A stretch of DNA of 64,000 nucleotides from Osmia lignaria lignaria (lineage: Eukaryota > Arthropoda > Insecta > Hymenoptera > Megachilidae), in NCBI RefSeq assembly GCF_051020975.1, contig NC_135035.1:2418001-2482000 (forward strand), in the 5' to 3' direction. The notes under the pieces were generated by a model. It was given only the letters and a program-made list of their open reading frames with translations, had not been told where the DNA came from and did not search any database. Position numbers and translations under genes: made by a program. Below are positions 55,434 to 64,000 of this stretch, in pieces (positions within the stretch are counted from its first letter, which is position 1; each line of letters begins with the position of its first letter).

Positions 55434-58400
55434 GTAATATCGATATCATTATTACTATATCTACATTAGATATAATGTAATATACTGATCCCTGCCCATA
55501 GTTCAATGTACCGATATTTAATAACAATATCATTAGTACTATATCCACATCACATATAATGTAATATACTGATCCCTTCCCACAGATCAATGTACAGTTA
55601 GTAACACCATCATTCATACTATATCTACACTGGATATAATACAATATACGGATTCCTCCCCACAGATCAATGTACATTTTATAACATCATTCATACTATA
55701 TCTACATTGGATATAATGTAATATACTGATCCCTTCCCATACGTCAATGTACATATAATAGCAAAATCGTTATTACTATATCTACATTAGGTATAATGTA
55801 ATATACTGATCCCTGCTCACAGATCAATGTACCTATATTTAATAACAATATCCTTAGTACTATATCCACATTACACATAATGTAATATACTGATCCCTTC
55901 CCACAGATCAAGGTGCCTACATTTAGTAACAATATCATTATTACTATATCTACATTAGATATAATGTAATATACTGATCCCTGCCCACCGGTCAATGTAC
56001 ATTTAATAACAACATCGTTCATACTATATCCACATTAGGTATAATGTAATATAGTGATTACGTCTCACAGATCAATGTACCTACATTTAATAACAATATC
56101 CTTAGTACTATATCCACATTACACATAATGTAATATACTGATTCCTTCCCACAGATCAATGTACATTTAACAACAACATCATTCATACTATATCTACAAT
56201 GGATATAATGTAATATACTGATCCCTGCCCATAGTTCAATGTACCTATATTTAATAACAATATCATTAGTACTATATCCACATCACATATAATGTAATAT
56301 ACTGATTCCTTCTCACAGATCAATGTACATTTAATAACAACATTATTCATACTATATCTACACTAGGTAGAATGTAACATAGTGATTACATCCCACAGAT
56401 CAATGTACACTTAAAAACAACATCATTCATACTATAACTACATTGGATATAATGTAATATACTGATCCCTTCCCACAGATCAAGGTATCTACATTTAATA
56501 ACAATATCATTATTACTATATCTACACTAGATATAATGCAATATACGGATTCCTTCCCACAGATCAATGTACATTTAATAACAACATCATTCATACTATA
56601 TCTGCATTGGATATAACGTAATATACTGATCCCTTCCCACAGGTCAATGTACATACAATAGCAAAATCGTTATTACTATATCCACATTAGGTATAATGTA
56701 ATGTATTTACTACATCCAACAGATCATTGTACATTTAATAACATCATTCATGCTATAGCTAAATTGGATATAATGTAATATACTCACCCCTTCCCACAGA
56801 TCAAGGTACCTACATTTAATAACAATATCATTATTACTACATCTACATTAGATATAAAGTAATATACTGATCCCTGCCCACAGTTCAATGTACCCTTATT
56901 TAATAATAATATCATTAGTACTATATCCACATCATATATAATGTAATATACTGATTCCTTCCCACAGATCAATGTACATTAACAACAACATCATTCATGC
57001 TATAGCTAAATTGGATATAATGTAATATACTGATCCCTGCCCACAGATCAATGTACCTACATTTAATAACAATATCATTAGTACTATATCTACATTAGAT
57101 ATAATGTAATATACTGATCCCTGCCCACCGGTCAATGTACATTTAATAACAACATCGTTCATACTATATCCACATTAGGTATAATGTAATATAGTGATTA
57201 CGTCCCACAGATCAATGTACCTACATTTAATAACAATATCCTTAGTAGTATATCCACATTACACATAATGTAATATACTGATTCCTTCCCGCAGATCAAT
57301 GTACATTTAACAACAACATCATTCGTACTATATCTACATTGGATATAATGTAATATACTGATCCCTTCCCACAGATCAATGTACCTACATTTAATAACAA
57401 TATCCTTAGTACTATATCCACATTACACATAATGTAATATACTGATTCCTTCCCACAGAACAATGTACATTTAATAACCCCATCATTCATACTATATCTA
57501 CACGAGGTATAATGTAATATAGTGATTACATCCCCCAGATCAATGTACATATAACAACAACATCATTCATACTATATCTACATTGGATATAATGTAATAT
57601 ACTTATCCCTTCCCACAGGTCAATGTACATATAATAGCATAATCGTTATTACTATATCTACATTAGGTATAATGTAATGTATTAACTACATCCTACAGAT
57701 CATTGTACATTTAATATCATCATTCATGCTATAGCTAAATTGGATATAATGTAATATACTGATTCCTTCCCACAGATCAATGTACATTTAATAACAACAC
57801 TATTCATACTATATCTACACTAGGTATAATGTAACGTGGTGATTACATCCCACAGATCAATGTACATTTAATAATATCATTCATACTATAACTACATTGG
57901 ATATAATGTAATATACTGATCCCTTCCCACAGATCAATGTACCTACATTTAATAACAATATCCTTAGTACTATATCCACATTACACATAATGTAATATAC
58001 TGATTCCTTCCCACAGATCAATGTACATTTAACAACAACATCATTCGTACTATATCTACATTGGATATAAGGTAATATACTGATCCCTTCCCACAGATCA
58101 ATGTACCTACATTTAATAACAATATCCTTAGTACTATATCCACATTACACATAATGTAATATACTGATTCCTTCCCACAGAACAATGTACATTTAATAAC
58201 GCCATCATTCATACTATATCTACACGAGGTATAATGTAATATAGTGATTACATCCCACAGATCAATGTACATGTAACAACAACATCATTCATACTATATC
58301 TACATTGGATATAATGTAATATACTCACCCCTTCCCACAGATCAAGGTACCTACATTTAATAACAATATCATTATTACTACATCTACATTAGATATAAAG

Positions 58401-61007
58401 TAATATACTGATCCCTGCCCACAGTTCAATGTACCTATATTTAATAATAATATCATTAGTACTATATCCACATCATATATAATGTAATATACTGATTCCT
58501 TCCCACAGATCAATGTACATTAACAACAACATCATTCACGCTATAGCTAAATTGGATATAATGTAATATACTGATCCCTGCCCACCGGTCAATGTACATT
58601 TAATAACAACATCGTTCATACTATATCCACATTAGGTATAATGTAATATAGTGATTACGTCCCACAGATCAATGTACCTACATTTAATAACAATATCCTT
58701 AGTACTATACCCACATTACACATAATGTAATATACTGATTCCTTCCCACAGATCAATGTACATTTAACAACAACATCATTCATACTATATCTACAATGGA
58801 TATAATGTAATATACTGATCCCTGCCCATAGTTCAATGTACCTATATTTAATAACAAAATCATTAGTACTATATCCACATCACATATAATGTAATATACT
58901 GATTCCTTCCCGCAGATCAATGTACATTTAATAACAACATTATTCATACCATATCTACATTGGGTATAATGTAACATAGTGATTACATCCCACAGATCAA
59001 TGTACACTTAAAAACAACATCATTCATACTATAACTACATTGGATATAATGTAATATACTGATCCCTTCCCACAGATCAAGGTATCTACATTTAATAACA
59101 ACATCATTATTACTATATCTACACTAGATATAATGCAATATACGGATTCCTTCCCACATATCGATGTACATTTAATAACAACATCATTCATACTATATCT
59201 GCATTGGATATAATGTAATATACTGATCCCTGCCCACCGGTCAATGTACATTTAATAACAACATCGTTCATACTATATCCACATTAGGTATAATGTAACA
59301 TAGTGATTACGTCCCACAGATCAATGTACCTACATTTAATAACAATATCCGTAGTACTATATCCACATTACACATAATGTAATATACTGATTCCTTCCCA
59401 CAGATCAATGTACATTGAACAACAACATCATTCATACTATATCTACAATGGATATAATGTAATATACTGATCCCTTCCCACAGATCAATGTACCTACATT
59501 TAATAACAATATCCTTAGTACTGTATCCACATTACACATAATGTAATATACTGATTCCTTCCCACAGATCAATGTACATTTAATAACAACATTATTCATA
59601 CTATATCTACACTAGGGATAATGTAACATAGTGATTACATCCCGCAGATCAATGTACACTTAATAACAACATCATTCATACTATAACTACATTGGATATA
59701 ATGTAATATACTGATCCCTTCCCACAGATTAAGGTATCTACATTTAATAACAATATCATTATTACTATATCTACACTAGATATGATGCAATATACGGATT
59801 CCTTCCCACAGATCAATGTACATTTAATAACAACATCATTCATACTATATCTGCGTTGGATATAATGTAATATACTGATCCCTTCCCACAGGTCAATGTA
59901 CATACAATAGCAAAATCGTTATTACTATATCTACATTAGGTATAATGTAATGTATTTACTACATCCTACAGATCATTGTACATTTAATAACATCATTCAT
60001 GCTATAGCTAAATTGGATATAATGTAATATACTCACCCCTTCCCACAGATCAAGGTACCTACATTTAATAACAATATCATTATTACTACATCTACATTAG
60101 ATATAAAGTAATATACTGATCCCTGCCCACAGTTCAATGTACCCATATTTAATAATAATATCATTAGTACTATATCCACATCATATATAATGTAATATAC
60201 TGATTCCTTCCCACAGATCAATGTACATTAACAACAACATCATTCATGCTATAGCTAAATTGGATATAATGTAATATACTGATCCCTGCCCACAGATCAA
60301 TGTACCTACATTTAATAACAATATCATTAGTACTATATCTACATTAGATATAATGTAATATACTGATCCCTGCCCACCGGTCAATGTACATTTAATAACA
60401 ACATCGTTCATACTATATCCACATTAGGTATAATGTAATATAGTGATTACGTCCCACAGATCAATGTACCTACATTTAATAACAATATCCTTAGTAGTAT
60501 ATCCACATTACACATAATGTAATATACTGATTCCTTCCCGCAGATCAATGTACATTTAACAACAACATCATTCGTACTATATCTACATTGGATATAATGT
60601 AATATACTGATCCCTTCCCACAGAACAATGTACATTTAATAACCCCATCATTCATACTATATCTACACGAGGTATAATGTAATATAGTGATTACATCCCC
60701 CAGATCAATGTACATATAACAACAACATCATTCATACTATATCTACATTGGATATAATGTAATATACTTATCCCTTCCCACAGGTCAATGTACATATAAT
60801 AGCATAATCGTTATTACTATATCTACATTAGGTATAATGTAATGTATTAACTACATCCTACAGATCATTGTACATTTAATATCATCATTCATGCTATAGC
60901 TAAATTGGATATAATGTAATATACTGATTCCTTCCCACAGATCAATGTACATTTAATAACAACACTATTCATACTATATCTACACTAGGTATAATGTAAC
61001 GTGGTGA
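55434..61007 (+). repeat. 6,733-bp higher-order unit, copy 3 (starts 1.15 kb into the unit)
   Basis: It matches 51,044-54,861 with offset 4,390 and, over its whole length, 44,311-49,884 with offset 11,123 (6,733 + 4,390). It therefore begins at unit position about 1,148 and runs to the unit end, including the 867-bp closing piece (60,141-61,007). The phase jump at 55,434 equals a loss of about 2.34 kb relative to regular 6,733-bp spacing. Confidence 0.92.
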
Positions 61008-64000
61008 TTACATCCCACAGATCAATGTACCTACATTTAGTAACAATATCCTTAGTACTATATCCACATTACACATAATGTAATATACTGATTCCTTCCC
61101 ACAGATCAATGTACATTTAACAACATCATTCGTACTATATCTACACGAGGTATAATGTAATATAGTGATTACATCCCCCAGATCAATGTACATATAACAA
61201 CAACATCATTCATACTATATCTACATTGGATATAATGTAATATACTGATCCCTTCCCAAAGGTCAATGTACATATAATAGCATAATCGTTATTACTATAT
61301 CTACATTAGGTATAATGTAATGTATTAACTACATCCTACAGATCATTGTACATTTAATAACATCATTCATGCTATAGCTAAATTGGATATAATGTAATAT
61401 ACTGATCCTTTCCCACAGATCAAGGTAGCTACATTTCATAACATTATCATTAATACTATATCTACATGAGATATAATGTTATATACTAATCCCTGCCCAC
61501 AGATCAATGTATATTTAATAGCGATATCATTATTACTATATCTACATTAGATATAATGTTATATACTGATCCCTGCCCACAGTTCAATGTACCTATACTT
61601 AATAACAATATCATTAGTACTATATCCACATCATATATAATGTAATATACCGATTCCTTCCCACAGATCAACGTAGATTTAATAACAACATCATTCATAC
61701 TATATCAACACTAGGTATAATGTAATATAGTGATTACATCCCACAGATCAAGGTACATTTAATAACAACATCATTCATACTATATCTACATTGGATATAA
61801 TGTATTATACTGATCCCTTCCCACAGATCAAGGTGCCTACATTTAGTAACAATATCATTATTGCTATATCCTCATTAAATATAATGTAATATACTAATCC
61901 CTGCCCACAGATCAATGTATATTTAGTAGCGATATCATTATTACTATATCTACATTGGATATAATGTAATATACTGAACCCTCCCCACAGATCAATGTAC
62001 CTACATTTAACAACAATATCATTAGTACTACGTCCACATTGCATATAATGTAATATACTGATTCCTTGCCACAGATCAGTGTACATTTAATAACAACATC
62101 ATTCATTACATATCTATTTTGGGTACAATGTAATATAGTGATTACATCCCACAGATCAATGTACATGTAATATCGATATCATTATTACTATATCTACATT
62201 AGATATAATGTAATATACTGATCCCTGCCCATAGTTCAATGTACCGATATTTAATAACAATATCATTAGTACTATATCCACATCACATATAATGTAATAT
62301 ACTGATCCCTTCCCACAGATCAATGTACAGTTAGTAACACCATCATTCATACTATATCTACACTGGATATAATACAATATACGGATTCCTCCCCACAGAT
62401 CAATGTACATTTTATAACATCATTCATACTATATCTACATTGGATATAATGTAATATACTGATCCCTTCCCATACGTCAATGTACATATAATAGCAAAAT
62501 CGTTATTACTATATCTACATTAGGTATAATGTAATATACTGATCCCTGCTCACAGATCAATGTACCTATATTTAATAACAATATCCTTAGTACTATATCC
62601 ACATTACACATAATGTAATATACTGATCCCTTCCCACAGATCAAGGTGCCTACATTTAGTAACAATATCATTATTACTATATCTACATTAGATATAATGT
62701 AATATACTGATCCCTGCCCACCGGTCAATGTACATTTAATAACAACATCGTTCATACTATATCCACATTAGGTATAATGTAATATAGTGATTACGTCTCA
62801 CAGATCAATGTACCTACATTTAATAACAATATCCTTAGTACTATATCCACATTACACATAATGTAATATACTGATTCCTTCCCACAGATCAATGTACATT
62901 TAACAACAACATCATTCATACTATATCTACAATGGATATAATGTAATATACTGATCCCTGCCCATAGTTCAATGTACCTATATTTAATAACAATATCATT
63001 AGTACTATATCCACATCACATATAATGTAATATACTGATTCCTTCTCACAGATCAATGTACATTTAATAACAACATTATTCATACTATATCTACACTAGG
63101 TAGAATGTAACATAGTGATTACATCCCACAGATCAATGTACACTTAAAAACAACATCATTCATACTATAACTACATTGGATATAATGTAATATACTGATC
63201 CCTTCCCACAGATCAAGGTATCTACATTTAATAACAATATCATTATTACTATATCTACACTAGATATAATGCAATATACGGATTCCTTCCCACAGATCAA
63301 TGTACATTTAATAACAACATCATTCATACTATATCTGCATTGGATATAACGTAATATACTGATCCCTTCCCACAGGTCAATGTACATACAATAGCAAAAT
63401 CGTTATTACTATATCCACATTAGGTATAATGTAATGTATTTACTACATCCAACAGATCATTGTACATTTAATAACATCATTCATGCTATAGCTAAATTGG
63501 ATATAATGTAATATACTCACCCCTTCCCACAGATCAAGGTACCTACATTTAATAACAATATCATTATTACTACATCTACATTAGATATAAAGTAATATAC
63601 TGATCCCTGCCCACAGTTCAATGTACCCTTATTTAATAATAATATCATTAGTACTATATCCACATCATATATAATGTAATATACTGATTCCTTCCCACAG
63701 ATCAATGTACATTAACAACAACATCATTCATGCTATAGCTAAATTGGATATAATGTAATATACTGATCCCTGCCCACAGATCAATGTACCTACATTTAAT
63801 AACAATATCATTAGTACTATATCTACATTAGATATAATGTAATATACTGATCCCTGCCCACCGGTCAATGTACATTTAATAACAACATCGTTCATACTAT
63901 ATCCACATTAGGTATAATGTAATATAGTGATTACGTCCCACAGATCAATGTACCTACATTTAATAACAATATCCTTAGTAGTATATCCACATTACACATA
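61008..64000 (+). repeat. 6,733-bp higher-order unit, copy 4, runs off the window
   Basis: It matches 49,885-52,877 with offset 11,123. One difference was seen near 61,437 (ACATTTCATAAC versus ACATTTAATAAC). The array continues past the right edge. Confidence 0.92.

Larger units (their letters stand above)
1..64000 (+). repeat. Tandem satellite array, 80/84-bp monomer, spans the whole window
   Basis: Every part of the window can be cut into monomers beginning AGATCAATGTAC (or a close variant) and ending in a C-rich tail such as GATCCCTTCCCAC. Monomer starts are 80 or 84 bp apart, with rarer 76-79 bp and fused 130-131 bp units. All monomers I read point the same way and no inverted block was seen. 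Base composition is about 29% G+C. No unique spacer, transposon, microsatellite or telomere-type repeat interrupts the array. Such arrays with nested higher-order repeats are known from eukaryotic centromeres and heterochromatin; that placement is inference. I do not recognise the family by name. Confidence 0.98.

Noticed and set aside
1..64000. CRISPR-like regular spacing
   Set aside because: There are no short constant repeats with unique spacers. The whole 80-84 bp unit is conserved, and no cas-type genes are present.
1..64000. CENP-B box in the monomer
   Set aside because: The core TTCG-N4-A-N2-CGGG is not present in any monomer class I read. TTCGATAT in the CGATAT block lacks the CGGG half.
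1..64000. TATAAT / TATAATGTAATATA promoter-like motifs
   Set aside because: They occur in nearly every monomer as part of the second dyad in A+T-rich satellite, with no downstream gene, so they carry no promoter evidence.
1..64000. Inverted monomer blocks or hairpin-arranged arrays
   Set aside because: No stretch reads as the reverse complement of the monomer (for example GTGGGAAGGG on the + strand); every monomer is in one orientation.
1..64000. Bacterial or phage origin (iterons, repeat-rich plasmid)
   Set aside because: Iterons are short and few, and come with replication genes. 64 kb of gene-free nested satellite fits only a eukaryotic chromosome.

Overview
The whole window is satellite DNA. 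One family of about 80-84 bp monomers runs head to tail in a single orientation from base 1 to base 64,000, roughly 780 copies. I see no unique sequence, transposon, RNA gene or credible protein gene. It is about 70% A+T, and C outnumbers G on the + strand (about 17 C to 6 G in a typical 80-bp monomer). Long, gene-free arrays with nested higher-order repeats (HORs) are typical of eukaryotic centromeric, pericentromeric or subtelomeric heterochromatin. I do not recognise the monomer and cannot name the species or the chromosomal site.

Monomer. The two main length forms are 80 bp (example 7,232-7,311) and 84 bp (example 3,322-3,405). They differ by four bases inside a palindrome near the monomer start. 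Each monomer carries two dyad symmetries built from the arms TACATT and AATGTA. Their centres lie about 40-43 bp apart, so symmetric sites recur roughly every four helical turns along the array. Monomers fall into classes by their C-rich tail (GATCCCTTCCCAC, GATCCCTGCCCAC, GATTCCTTCCCAC, GATTACATCCCAC, and rarer tails). These often follow one another as tetramers of about 328-332 bp.

Layout. (1) 1-9,312: older, more diverged mixture with local tetramer duplications (2,091-2,754; 7,884-8,455) and a long repeat pair (1-937 with 8,376-9,312). (2) 9,313-14,321: partial copy of 1,972-3,560, then the start of the segment that later founded the right-hand HOR. (3) 14,322-28,866: two near-identical tandem copies of a 7,275-bp unit. 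Each contains a block of a divergent CGATAT subfamily. (4) 28,866-33,783: mosaic patchwork of pieces from the left two thirds. (5) 33,783-about 49,017: near-perfect copy of 1,199-16,433, displaced by exactly 32,584 bp. (6) 43,152-64,000: an expanding 6,733-bp HOR, with copies starting at 43,152 and 49,885, a phase-shifted copy at about 55,434, and a fourth at 61,008 that runs off the window.

History (inference). Repeated in-register unequal exchange acted at every scale: 84 bp, 328-332 bp, 6.7 kb, 7.3 kb and 32.6 kb. The right-hand copies differ from each other by only scattered single bases, so amplification there is the most recent. The left side looks older and more mosaic.
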